From: JBHJHK01 sp050330975
Lineage (GTDB): Bacteria > Pseudomonadota > Gammaproteobacteria > Competibacterales > Competibacteraceae
Length of the DNA: 11,684 nucleotides
Assembly (NCBI GenBank): GCA_050330975.1
Contig: JBHJHK010000426.1
Coordinates: forward strand, 1-11,684
Reading direction: 5' to 3'
Shown: positions 1 to 9,700 of the stretch, piece after piece
How the letters are laid out: each line of letters starts with the position of its first letter
Position numbering within the stretch: position 1 is the stretch's first letter
The notes under the pieces: generated by a model
What the model was told of the DNA's origin: nothing
The model's input: the letters and a program-made list of their open reading frames with translations, nothing else
Database searches by the model: none
Program-made: the position numbers and the translations under genes

Positions 1-584
1 CCGGCCCGCGACACGGCCTGGGGGTCGTAGGCGGATTCGGCGCTGATCACCGCGTCCAACAGGGCCGGCTCCAAGCGGTGGCGGCGGGCGATTCGCTGGA
101 GATGGGGACGGTAGCGGCGCCGGTTGGTCTCGTGGACCCCGAAGGGGCGGGCATTGCCCAACACCCCACCATGGCCAAACTGGGGGGAGCTGCCAGGGCT
201 TGGCAGACGGCTCTTGGGGAAGCCCCCCCGGCCCCACTTAATCATCCGGTAGTTGCCCCCCTGGCCTTGGCTCGTGCGGGGGACGATGGTGTGGGAGGGG
301 CGCTGGTTGAGGCGCCACGCCCCCTCGGGCGGGGCGTCAAATCCCCCCACCAGAGGGGGGGCGCCGTTGGAGGGGGCATAGTTCGGCGTGTCCATCACCC
401 GTTTGAAGCGGGGATCGTCGGGGCGGTTGGTGATGTGGCGCACCCCGTTGCTGTCGACAAAGACGTAAATGCCCCCTTGGCAGAGGGCGGGGAGTGCCAG
501 TAGCAAAACCAGTCCCAGGATTTTGGCCAGGACGGAGTCTTCAGTGACAGAGCGCAAGTTACGGGCACAGTCCACGCGCGGCAT
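1..584 (-). CDS. Lytic transglycosylase with N-terminal DUF4124 domain, partial (3' end outside window)
   Basis: This reads as an exported enzyme that cleaves the glycan strands of peptidoglycan. Translating the minus strand from ATG at 584 gives 194 complete codons with no stop. A hydrophobic segment at residues 22-35 (ILGLVLLLALPALC) looks like a signal sequence. A DUF4124-like stretch follows at 38-55 (GIYVFVDSNGVRHITNRP). After a Gly/Pro/Arg-rich linker comes the start of a Slt-type domain at about 155-194. It ends in VISAESAYDPQAVSRA, the signature around the catalytic Glu of the family (here Glu183). The start is chosen because GAGG lies six bases upstream; an ATG at 589 is in another frame and too close to that site. 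The n-region before the hydrophobic core is unusually long (21 residues) and carries acidic residues. The gene is divergent from ppk. The family call is confident, but the C-terminal half of the catalytic domain is not visible. Confidence 0.85.
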   Translation of the reverse strand, partial: MPRVDCARNLRSVTEDSVLAKILGLVLLLALPALCQGGIYVFVDSNGVRHITNRPDDPRFKRVMDTPNYAPSNGAPPLVGGFDAPPEGAWRLNQRPSHTIVPRTSQGQGGNYRMIKWGRGGFPKSRLPSPGSSPQFGHGGVLGNARPFGVHETNRRRYRPHLQRIARRHRLEPALLDAVISAESAYDPQAVSRA

Positions 585-779
585 GGCATACCTCAATGGT
601 CCCAGTTGTGGGTTTGAATCCTTGGCGAGCGGCGGAGAGGCAATCTTGAGAAATGATGGCCAGCTTGGCCATGGTGCCGCCCCGCAACAGGGCCAGAACA
701 ATCTAAAATGGCGGGGCGCAAATTGCAATCGAGCCCCCTGCCGGCGGCAAAACCCACCTTGGCATTTTGAGGCCTTTTC
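585..779. other. Divergent intergenic region between lytic transglycosylase and ppk
   Basis: This 195-bp gap must hold the promoters of both divergent genes. It contains a perfect inverted repeat at 656-672 (ATGGCCA, spacer GCT, TGGCCAT). There is also a TAAAAT at 704-709 that could be a -10 element for ppk, giving a leader of about 60 bases. No convincing -35 sits 16-18 bases upstream of it, so the promoter is only a suggestion. No small gene or RNA is evident. Confidence 0.5.
656..672. repeat. Perfect 7-bp inverted repeat, possible operator
   Basis: ATGGCCA (656-662) and TGGCCAT (666-672) are exact reverse complements separated by GCT. The repeat lies about 110 bases upstream of ppk and 72 bases upstream of the divergent transglycosylase, where a regulator could act on either. 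There is no T-tract, so it is not a terminator. A binding function is inference only. Confidence 0.35.
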
Positions 780-3005
<2,226 letters not shown>

Positions 3006-3042
3006 CTGAAGCCGTGCGCCGATTGCTGAATCTGTTCCGTTT

Positions 3043-3519
3043 TTGGGGGCGGCGATCCCCCTGGCGGCCTTGATGGCCTTTGGTCGCGTCTTGGGGGGGG
3101 TGATCCTGGTCCTCGCTGCCCTGCGCTGTGGCTTGCTGGGGGTGTTGTTGTTGGGGGCTGGCGCCGTGAGTGGCGCGACCCCCTATTTCGCCCAGCAGCA
3201 GGCCGCGGCCCAGGCCGTGGGGATGGACGCCTACGGCCCAGCCACGGCGCTGCTGGCGGCGGGGATCGGGGGCTTGGTGGCCGCTTTTGTGTTGAGCCTG
3301 GCGAGCCTTCGCTGGCTCCGGCGGCGCTCGGGCCCCGGGCTTTTGGTGCTGGCGGGGGTCGCTGCCCTAGGCGGTGAAGCCATTGACATCGCGGTATTCG
3401 GTTTGGAAGATTACGCCTTTTGGTTTTGGCGCAACGTGCCGGGTAGCGCGGCCGCCGCCATGGCCTTCCTTCTGGCCCTCGCCACCCGGCGCCCCCACCC
3501 TCGACGGATGCTCCCTTGA
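3043..3519 (+). CDS. Predicted small integral membrane protein, function unknown
   Basis: I do not recognise a family. From the TTG at 3043 the frame gives 158 residues with about four hydrophobic stretches: roughly 15-44, 66-88, 98-118 and 134-147. An arginine cluster (WLRRR, 91-95) follows the second, and the protein has a basic tail. It lies between ppk and the flavoprotein on the same strand and its stop overlaps the next start, which fits one operon. The start is doubtful. TTG 3043 has no ribosome binding site. ATG 3073 is inside the first hydrophobic region. A different frame just upstream, from TTG 3002, reads TEAVRRLLNLFRF, a more natural basic N-terminus, and joins this frame through a T5G5 run (see findings). 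No Shine-Dalgarno sequence settles the matter. It could instead be a non-coding open frame, but its place in the operon argues for a gene. Confidence 0.55.
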   Translation: MGAAIPLAALMAFGRVLGGVILVLAALRCGLLGVLLLGAGAVSGATPYFAQQQAAAQAVGMDAYGPATALLAAGIGGLVAAFVLSLASLRWLRRRSGPGLLVLAGVAALGGEAIDIAVFGLEDYAFWFWRNVPGSAAAAMAFLLALATRRPHPRRMLP

Positions 3520-4841
3520 ACGCCACTGCTTCCCCCGCCACCCCCCCTGCTGAGGTCTACGACGTCATCGTCATCGGTGCCGGTCTGGCGGGCTTGGCCG
3601 TGGCCCACTACGCCGCCCGGGCCGGGTGGCGACCTTTGGTGTTGGAGGCCAGCGACCGGGTGGGGGGGTGTGTCCACTCCCACTCCGTGGTGGACGACCA
3701 CTGGCAAGAGCTGGGGGCCCACAGTTGCTACAACTCCTACGGCCACACCCTAGGGCTCATGGAGGACTTGGGCCTCATGGACCATTTGCTCATCAAGGCC
3801 AAAGCCCCCTTTCGCCTGCTGGTGGAGGATCGAATTACCAGTATTCCCCGGGCCCTCCGCTTCCTGGAACTCCTCGCCGCCCTGCCCAGGGGTCTGACCC
3901 TCGACAAGGCCCAATGGGGAGTGGCCGACTACTACGGCCGCCTGGTGGGGCGGCGCAACTACCGAGACGTGTTCGGCCCGGCCTTTAGCGCGGTGATCTG
4001 CCAGCCGGCCGACGACTTCCCCGCCGCTTGCCTGTTTGGCCGTCGCCAGCGCCGCAAAGACGTGCCCCGCAGTTTCACCCTCATCGGCGGGCTCCAGCGC
4101 TTGGTGGACGCCCTGGCGGCCCAACCGGGGGTCGAGGTGCGCACGGGTGTCCCCGTCGCCGAGTTGGCCGTGCTGGACCCCTCCGCCTCGGATGATCCCC
4201 CGTCCCACCGCGCCGGAGTGGAAGTCACCACGGCCGATGGCTCGCGCCACCGGGGGCGATTCGCCGTGGTGGCCACCCCGGTGGATCGAGCCCGGGCCCT
4301 CCTGGCCGAGCCTTTGCCGGCGGCGGCGGCCCCCCTTGCGGGGTTGGAGAGCGCCTGGGTTGAGACCGTCGCCGTGGCTTGGCACACCACAGCCGCAGGC
4401 CCCGAGGTGGATTTGCCCCGCTTGGCGGTGCTCATCGCCCGCGACGACGTCTTCTACGCCGCCATCTCCCGGGATGTGGTGCCCCACGGCCGCTACCGGG
4501 GCTTGACCTTTTACTTCAAGCCCAAGGTCTTGGACGCCGAGGCCAAGCTCCAACGCATCGGCCAATTGCTCCGGCTAGACCCCGCCGCTCTGGCGGGAGT
4601 GGCGACCAAAGTCAACGCCTTGCCCGCCCTGCGCTTGGGGCATTTTGAGCGCGTGGCCCAGGTGGATGCCGCCCTGGCAGAGGTACCAGTGGCGTTGACC
4701 GGCAACTACTTCACCGGTGTTTCCCTGGAGGACTGCGTGCGCCGCTCCCGTTTGGTCTTCGACGCCCGCCTCGGCCCTGCCTTGGCGGCCTTTGCCGCCA
4801 CCGCACGGACGAATTCCGCGAACAGCGACCGCCGTCCGTAG
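3516..4841 (+). CDS. FAD-dependent amine oxidase / protoporphyrinogen-oxidase-like flavoprotein
   Basis: The 441-residue product has the fold signature of the flavin-containing amine oxidase superfamily. A dinucleotide-binding GxGxxG lies at 21-26 (VIGAGLAGL). Glu44 at the end of the second strand would bind the ribose, and RVGG follows at 48-51. The C-terminal GNYFTGVSLEDCV (from 396) closes the FAD site, as in PPOX and related enzymes. The mid-region LIGGLQRLVDAL is also typical of this group. The substrate cannot be read from sequence. Candidates are porphyrinogens, polyamines or isoprenoid-type compounds, and I make no choice. The TTG at 3516 overlaps the upstream TGA as TTGA, implying translational coupling; no clear Shine-Dalgarno site is present. 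The conserved C-terminal motif lies inside the region overlapped by antisense nth, so the overlap is genuinely coding on this strand. It is probably cotranscribed with ppk and the membrane protein. Confidence 0.85.
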   Translation: MNATASPATPPAEVYDVIVIGAGLAGLAVAHYAARAGWRPLVLEASDRVGGCVHSHSVVDDHWQELGAHSCYNSYGHTLGLMEDLGLMDHLLIKAKAPFRLLVEDRITSIPRALRFLELLAALPRGLTLDKAQWGVADYYGRLVGRRNYRDVFGPAFSAVICQPADDFPAACLFGRRQRRKDVPRSFTLIGGLQRLVDALAAQPGVEVRTGVPVAELAVLDPSASDDPPSHRAGVEVTTADGSRHRGRFAVVATPVDRARALLAEPLPAAAAPLAGLESAWVETVAVAWHTTAAGPEVDLPRLAVLIARDDVFYAAISRDVVPHGRYRGLTFYFKPKVLDAEAKLQRIGQLLRLDPAALAGVATKVNALPALRLGHFERVAQVDAALAEVPVALTGNYFTGVSLEDCVRRSRLVFDARLGPALAAFAATARTNSANSDRRP

Positions 4842-5458
4842 TGGCGACACAGGGGACAGCCATAGGGGTCGTGGCCCCGAGCGGGGCAGTGTTCCCGGCC
4901 AAAGTAAATGATCTGCAGGTGGCGACGATTCCACTCGGCTCTGGGGAACACGGCCTTGAGGTCCCGTTCGGTCTGCACCACATCTTTGCCCGTCGATAGC
5001 GTCCAGCGGTAGGCCAGGCGGTGGATATGGGTGTCCACGGGGAAGGCCGGAATGCCAAAGGCTTGGGCCATCACCACTGAGGCGGTTTTGTGACCCACGC
5101 CGGGTAGGGCCTCTAGGGCTTCGAAGTCGGCGGGGACTCGACCGCCATGGCGCTCGATGAGCTGGGCCGACAATTGCCAGATGGCTTTTGCCTTGCGGGG
5201 GGCCAAGCCACAGGGCCTGACGATGGCGTCGATATCCGCCACGGAGCACTGCACCATTTCAAAGGGTGTCCGCGCCCGGGCGAACAACCCAGGCGTCACC
5301 TGGTTGACGCGGGCGTCGGTGCACTGGGCCGACAACACGACGGCGATGAGCAGGGTGTAGGGATCTCGGTGGCCCAAGGGAACTGCGGGGGCGGGGTAGT
5401 AATCGTCTAACAGAACCCCGATGGCAGCGGCCTTGGCTTTTCTCGACAATTTAGACAC
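4706..5458 (-). CDS. nth: Endonuclease III-like DNA glycosylase/AP lyase
   Basis: The enzyme excises oxidised pyrimidines and cleaves the abasic site in base excision repair. The helix-hairpin-helix motif LPGVGHK ends in the catalytic Lys124. The essential Asp is Asp142 in FPVDTHIHR, the same 18-residue spacing as E. coli Lys120/Asp138. The cluster region has Cys191, Cys201 and Cys204 (x9, x2), not the classical x6-x2-x5 four-cysteine layout. The fourth cysteine, expected six residues on at Arg210, is absent. From memory, some Nth-like proteins share a similar three-cysteine ending, but I cannot verify this here. The protein has 250 residues against 211 in E. coli. The extra part is a basic Ala/Lys/Arg tail, residues 206-250, that lies wholly within the antisense overlap with the flavoprotein gene. 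Start GTG 5458 has no good Shine-Dalgarno sequence. A broken small frame ends 39 bases upstream on the same strand. Confidence 0.9.
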   Translation of the reverse strand: MSKLSRKAKAAAIGVLLDDYYPAPAVPLGHRDPYTLLIAVVLSAQCTDARVNQVTPGLFARARTPFEMVQCSVADIDAIVRPCGLAPRKAKAIWQLSAQLIERHGGRVPADFEALEALPGVGHKTASVVMAQAFGIPAFPVDTHIHRLAYRWTLSTGKDVVQTERDLKAVFPRAEWNRRHLQIIYFGREHCPARGHDPYGCPLCRHYGRRSLFAEFVRAVAAKAAKAGPRRASKTKRERRTQSSRETPVK

Positions 5459-5497
5459 GGGTGCCCAAAGACCATTCGGCGCCGCACACGAGGCACC

Positions 5498-5668
5498 TCA
5501 AAAGCGAATGACTTCGGGATCGCGCCGTTTATATTCTTGTACAGCCTGATTGAGGCCCTCCTCAAAAATGCGTATTTATAAGGTTTTTTTGACTTGCTCG
5601 GCGAGCTTTTGTAGCTCTTCGAGGGTCATTGTACTGAGGTCAACAGAGATTTTGCGACGCCAGGGCAA
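5498..5668 (-). pseudogene. Small open frame interrupted by in-frame TAA (possible decayed gene or 30-residue peptide)
   Basis: Reading from TTG 5668 gives MPWRRKISVDLSTMTLEE and onward to KKTL, 30 residues in all, ending at TAA (5576-5578). The same frame then continues for 25 sense codons, including FEEGLNQAVQEYKRRDPEVI, to TGA at 5498-5500. Both halves look like amphipathic helical protein, so a single stop mutation in a gene of about 56 codons is the simplest reading. The start is backed by a strong AAGGAG eight bases upstream; a GTG at 5677 is in the same frame but overlaps that site. The segment ISVDLSTMTLEELQKL faintly resembles the N-terminus of H-NS-type proteins, but not enough to name it. 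It lies 39 bases upstream of nth on the same strand. I cannot tell whether the short peptide is made. Confidence 0.4.
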
Positions 5669-5693
5669 GGTGTTCACTCCTTGTTGCAAAGGG

Positions 5694-5712
5694 ACTCCCA
5701 AAACTTGGGAGT
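5694..5712. repeat. Perfect 8-bp-stem hairpin upstream of small frame
   Basis: ACTCCCAA (5694-5701) and TTGGGAGT (5705-5712) are exact reverse complements around a three-base AAC spacer. No T-tract follows on either strand, so intrinsic termination is unlikely. On the minus strand it lies about 25 bases upstream of the TTG start at 5668, just ahead of the AAGGAG site, which is a natural place for an operator or a leader structure. Confidence 0.5.
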
Positions 5713-6020
5713 GATCAGTGTGGAACGGGAACCTCAACGGCGAAGGTCGAGGGCATGCAAGTCCAGACGAAGGTTGGCAAAGCGGGATAAAGCCCTTGTC
5801 GCGGGGACAAAAACGCCGGAGGTGACAGCGGGCTAAAGGGGAATAGTCGCGGTCGACGAGGGCCTTGGCGATGGGAAAAGCCGAAGGCGCCGGGCGTTGA
5901 GGTGGCGGCGTTTTCCAGGGGGTACGGCGAATGTTTTGCGGGTCTGGATTTCATTACTGACGGGAAAGGAAAAAATTCAGAGATTGTAGACCTCTAATTG
6001 TCCATCCTTGGCAACACTGG

Positions 6021-6050
6021 TTGAGAACCGTGCTGGCCCTGGGATGTAGA
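6021..6050 (+). promoter_or_regulatory. Candidate sigma70 promoter for the Nudix gene
   Basis: TTGAGA (6021-6026) and TGTAGA (6045-6050) are separated by 18 bases and resemble -35 and -10 boxes. They would give a leader of about 70 bases. TATTAT at 6065-6070 is a better -10 by match but has no -35 partner. The choice is weakly supported. Confidence 0.3.
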
Positions 6051-6088
6051 CCCAAACTAACCGCTATTATTCGCAATGGACGATTGCC

Positions 6089-6107
6089 ATTCAAGGGCAT
6101 TTTGAAT
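6089..6107 (+). promoter_or_regulatory. Leader hairpin just upstream of the Nudix ribosome binding site
   Basis: ATTCAA (6089-6094) pairs exactly with TTGAAT (6102-6107) around a seven-base loop. It ends a few bases before the GGAAAGGTG element that would bind the ribosome. The stem is short and AT-rich, so any regulatory effect is uncertain. Confidence 0.25.
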
Positions 6108-6123
6108 TGGAAAGGTGAATAAA

Positions 6124-6690
6124 TTGAAATACTGTTGTCAATGTGGCGCTTCGACCTTGGCGCAGCGCGTTCCCCGTGGGGATAATCGACCGCGATTGGT
6201 CTGCGACCACTGTGGATTTATCCACTACCAAAATCCCAAGGTGGTGGCGGGATGTATTCCCGAGTGGTACGGCAAGGTATTGTTGTGTCGCCGGGCCATT
6301 GAGCCGCGCTCTGGCTACTGGACCATTCCCGCGGGATATATGGAGAACGGGGAATCCGCTGGTCAGGCCGCGGTGCGCGAAACCCAAGAAGAGGCCAATG
6401 CCGTGGTCGACGGGCTTACCCTCTACGGATTGTACAACTTAGTGACCATCAATCAAGTCTATTTGATCTTCCGCGGCCAACTTCGCGACGCCAGCGCCAG
6501 GGCTGGCGACGAAAGCCTCGCCGTGGAGTTGTTTGCCGAGGATCACATCCCCTGGGGCGACCTGGCTTTCCCGGTGGTGGCCGATGTCCTCAGGCGCTAC
6601 TACCGCGAGCGCCGCCAGGGCCAGTTTGCCGTCCAGTCGGCCGACGTTTTACCCGCTGACCACCAGCGGCCGGTATTTCACTACTACTGA
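6124..6690 (+). CDS. Nudix hydrolase with N-terminal zinc ribbon
   Basis: The product (188 residues) belongs to the Nudix hydrolases that carry an N-terminal zinc ribbon, of the ADP-ribose/NAD-type pyrophosphatase group; the true substrate is not readable. The ribbon cysteines are Cys4-x2-Cys7 and Cys27-x2-Cys30, followed by GFIHYQNPKVVAGCIPEW. The Nudix box spans 71-93: Gly71, x5, Glu77, x7, Arg85-Glu86-Thr87, x, Glu89-Glu90. Asn92 stands where the consensus has Gly, while the metal-binding glutamates are intact. I start at TTG 6124 because AGGTG lies six bases upstream and the protein then opens MKYCCQCG, a usual start for this family as I recall it. GTG 6115 (three more residues) lies inside that ribosome site and is less likely. 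It is convergent with the giant lipoprotein gene, the two stop codons only 16 bases apart, leaving no room for a classical terminator. Confidence 0.92.
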   Translation: MKYCCQCGASTLAQRVPRGDNRPRLVCDHCGFIHYQNPKVVAGCIPEWYGKVLLCRRAIEPRSGYWTIPAGYMENGESAGQAAVRETQEEANAVVDGLTLYGLYNLVTINQVYLIFRGQLRDASARAGDESLAVELFAEDHIPWGDLAFPVVADVLRRYYRERRQGQFAVQSADVLPADHQRPVFHYY

Positions 6691-6706
6691 AGGCCACCCA
6701 AGCCAC

Positions 6707-9700
6707 TCAATTGGCCAGGGACCCCTGGCGCCCCTCCAAACGGGCTTGGAGGTCCTCAAGACGCGCCAGGGCCTCGTCCCGGACCGCCGCCATGAGGGCC
6801 ATGCGCTGCTCCAGCTGGGCTTTGCCCGCCGCTAGGGCGTCGGCGCGCCCCCGGGTTTCCGTGAGGGCTTGGGCCAGCTCGTCGACCTCTAGGGTCAACT
6901 GCTGACGCTCATCGCGCACTTGGTACAGCTCGCTGCGCAGGGCGTCCAGTTCAGCTGCCAAATCCCGGCGTTCGGTATCCACCTCATCGAGGTGGGTGCG
7001 GGTCAACTGGAGCTTGTCCTTGAGCACTTGGTACTGGTTGACGGCGGCATCCCGGGCGGCGATGGCCGTTTGGAACTGGCTTTGGAGTTGGTCATAGCGG
7101 ACGGCGGTGGCGCGGGATTGAGTCCCGGCGAAGGCCAGGTCGGGGGAGTTGTCGCCGGCCTCGCCAACGGTCCCTGGGGACGCCTCGACTAGATCATCCC
7201 GGGGCGTCTCTGGTTCCGTCGTCTCCTCGCCCCTGGCCGCCACCTGGGTACAGCGTTGGTAGAGATCGTCGAGGGCCCCGGTCAAGGCGTCCAGCTCGGC
7301 CCGATCTTCGTCCCGGGCAGCCCGCAGTTGGGTGAGGTGCTGTTCCCGACGCGCCAGCTGGCGTTCCAGAATGGCCAGGTGACTCACCAGGGTATCGAGA
7401 CGCCGCTGTTGAGCCGTGCGCGTCCCGCGATAGTCGGCCAAGGTCGCCTCCAGCCGGGCGATGCGGTCGGCGAGGTCGGCGGCGTGTCGGTCAGCACGGC
7501 GCTGGAGGCGCTGTTGTTGGTCGGCGAGTCGCTCGAGGTCTTGGGTCAAGCCACCGCTGCGCTGGCGCTCGAGGCTGAGGGCCGCGGTCAACGTCTGGCG
7601 TTCGAGGTCAAGGGCTGCGCGGCTCTCGGCGAGGTCGGCGGCTTGGCTCTTAAGCTGGGCCAGGTTGTGGGCGAGGGCACTGCGCTGCCCATCGACGGCG
7701 GCCAGTTGGGCTTCGAGGTCGCGGCGGGTCTGGCGGAGCTGCTCCAATTGATCCGTCAAGTTCCCCCGGCGCTGGCGCTCGAGGCCCAGGTCTTGGCGGA
7801 GGTCTTGGCGTTGGCGGTCGGTGTTGGCCAGGGTGTCTTCGAGGGCGAGCCGCACGCCCGTGAGGACCTCGAGTTGGTCGCTCAGGGCGTCGATTTGCCC
7901 CAGGGCGGCCGTCAGTTGATCCGACAGGGTCGTTTGGACCCGCTGACCCTGTTGCGCCACCTCGGCGACCCTCTGGTGGGTTTTGAGGGCGGCGATCCTG
8001 TTCGTCACGTGGTCGAGGCGCTGTTCCAGGGCGGCGCGGCTACCGTCTCCCAGCTGGAGCTCGGTTTCCAGCTGTTTGAGGGCATCCCGCAGGGCGGCGT
8101 TCTCCTCCTGGGCCCGGCGCTGCTGCCGTTGGGCCTGTTCCAACTGGTTCTCCAGCTCGGCCAAGTGGTCCAGGGCCGCGTCGCGGGCCCGTTGGGCCGA
8201 GGTCAGGGCGTCGCGCAGTTGGTCGATATCTCCCTGTATCCCTTCGCCGTCGACGTCTTGGGCGACGTTTTCCAGGGCAGCCTCAGAGTTGGCCAGGGGC
8301 TCGGCGATGGTGTCGATTTGGCGATCCAAGGCCGCCTTTTCCCCCTGGAGGGTCTGGATTTGGGCCTCATAGCTACCGATGCGGTCCTCCAGGGCTTGAT
8401 TGGTGGCCTGGCTTTGGTTCAGGCGCTGGCGGGCCTGCTCTAGGGCCGTGGCCAAGTCCCGTTGCTGGGTGGTGGCGGCGTCGCGGGCCTTTTCCAGGGT
8501 GTCGAGGCTGGCCTGGAGTTGCTGGGTGGTCTGCCGGGCAGTATCCCGATCGGCCAGGGCCTCCTCCAACTGGGCCTGGGCCTGCTGGAGGCGTTCCTCC
8601 AGCCCCTGGAGCTGGGCGGCCAGGGCGACCCGGGCGGTTTGGACCTGTTCCACCTCGCGGCGGGTGGCCCGAAGCTCCCGCTCCAGTTGGCGGTTGTCCG
8701 TCTGGGCCAGCTCTAGGCGGGCGCGGGTGTCGTCGAGGAGCCGGCGCAGGGTCTGTTGCTGCTCCACGGCCGATTTGGAGGCGGTGGACACGGTTTGCAA
8801 GGTGCGCTGCAGGCGCTGGGACAGGTTTTGCACCGCCGCCTTGTCGTCTCGCAGGGTCTCGATTTGCCCGTTGGCCCGCTGGAGCTGGGCGGCCAGGCTT
8901 TGGTATTCCTGGCGCTGGCGAATTTCCCGTTGCCGGGCCTCGGCGAGGTCGGCTTCAAAGGTCTGGATGCGCTGGTCTAGGTCGGCGTTGTCCTGGCGTG
9001 CCTGGTCCAGTTGGGTGCGGGTGTCCTGGAACAACTGCTGAAGATCTTGGTACTGCTCATTGGCGGCCTGGGCGGCCTGGGCGGTGCTGGCCAGGGACTG
9101 CTCCAATTCCCGCTGGGTCGCTGCCGCCTGGGCCTTGTCGTCCTCTAGGATGGCGACCTGGCGCCGCGTCTCCTCGAGGGTGTCGAGGGCGGTTTGGCGC
9201 TCGCCTTCGAGGCGATCGCGGTCGGCCCGCAGGCGATCGCGGTCGGCCATGGCCGTCGCCGTCTCCTCCCGGGCCCGATCCCGTTGTTGGCGGAGTACCT
9301 CCAACTCGGCGGCGGTATTCTCCAGGGCCTGGGTGGTGGTGGCGACCTGTTCGACCGCCCGGCGCTGGTCGGCTGCTAGGTCTTCGACCTGCTGGGCCAG
9401 GGTGTCCCGGGCCGCCTGGAGCTCGTCCCGGGCCTGGCGGAGCTGGTCGGCGTCGGTCGTGGCGCTGGCCAACTGGGCTTCTAGGGCCGTCAGTTGTTGG
9501 CCATGCTCTTGGCCGAGGCGCTGGACTTGGCTCCGCAGTTGCTCGCCTTCGTCCCGCAGGCGGGCGTTGGTGGTGCGGGCCTCCTCCAACAAGGCCTGGG
9601 TATCTGCGACGGCGGCTTCTAGCCGGCTCACCTGGGCCTGGAGGGTATCTCGCTGCCGGGTCAGCTGGCGCCGTTCGGCCTCGGCGCTGGCCAGGGTGTT

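Larger units (their letters stand above)
5459..6123. other. Long intergenic region with degenerate small frame and hairpin
   Basis: No intact gene is visible in these 665 bases. From left to right there is a TAA-interrupted minus-strand frame (5498-5668), a perfect hairpin (5694-5712), a GC-rich block at about 5713-5951 that is open in two minus-strand frames but has no credible start, then an AT-richer leader with possible promoter elements for the Nudix gene. The 5500-5680 part is visibly richer in A/T than the flanking genes. The mix suggests a remnant of an older gene or mobile or repeat element, not a maintained locus. Confidence 0.6.

Noticed and set aside
78..503. 141-codon plus-strand frame at the left edge
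   Set aside because: The minus strand over the same bases encodes a signal sequence, DUF4124 and the Slt catalytic motif, so this frame is a shadow.
611..621. GGTTTGAATCC resembling a tRNA T-arm
   Set aside because: No acceptor, D or anticodon arm can be folded around it, and it lies just upstream of a coding start.
5715..5954. 79-codon minus-strand frame as a gene
   Set aside because: No ribosome site and a Pro/Ser-rich translation without domains; a second frame over the same bases is also open. Treated as intergenic.
7256..8443. Long plus-strand open frames (up to 395 codons) opposite the giant lipoprotein gene, also at 8998-9948 and 9803-10981
   Set aside because: They are mirror images of the Gln/Glu/Leu/Ala-rich coil codons in GC-rich DNA. 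They have no domain or good ribosome sites, and the opposite strand has a signal peptide, strong ribosome site and heptad pattern.
9210..9248. Paired GCGATCGC palindromes suggesting cyanobacterial HIP1 repeats
   Set aside because: Only these two copies, both inside one small in-frame duplication encoding Asp-Arg repeats, were noticed; no genome-wide HIP1 pattern is visible in the window.
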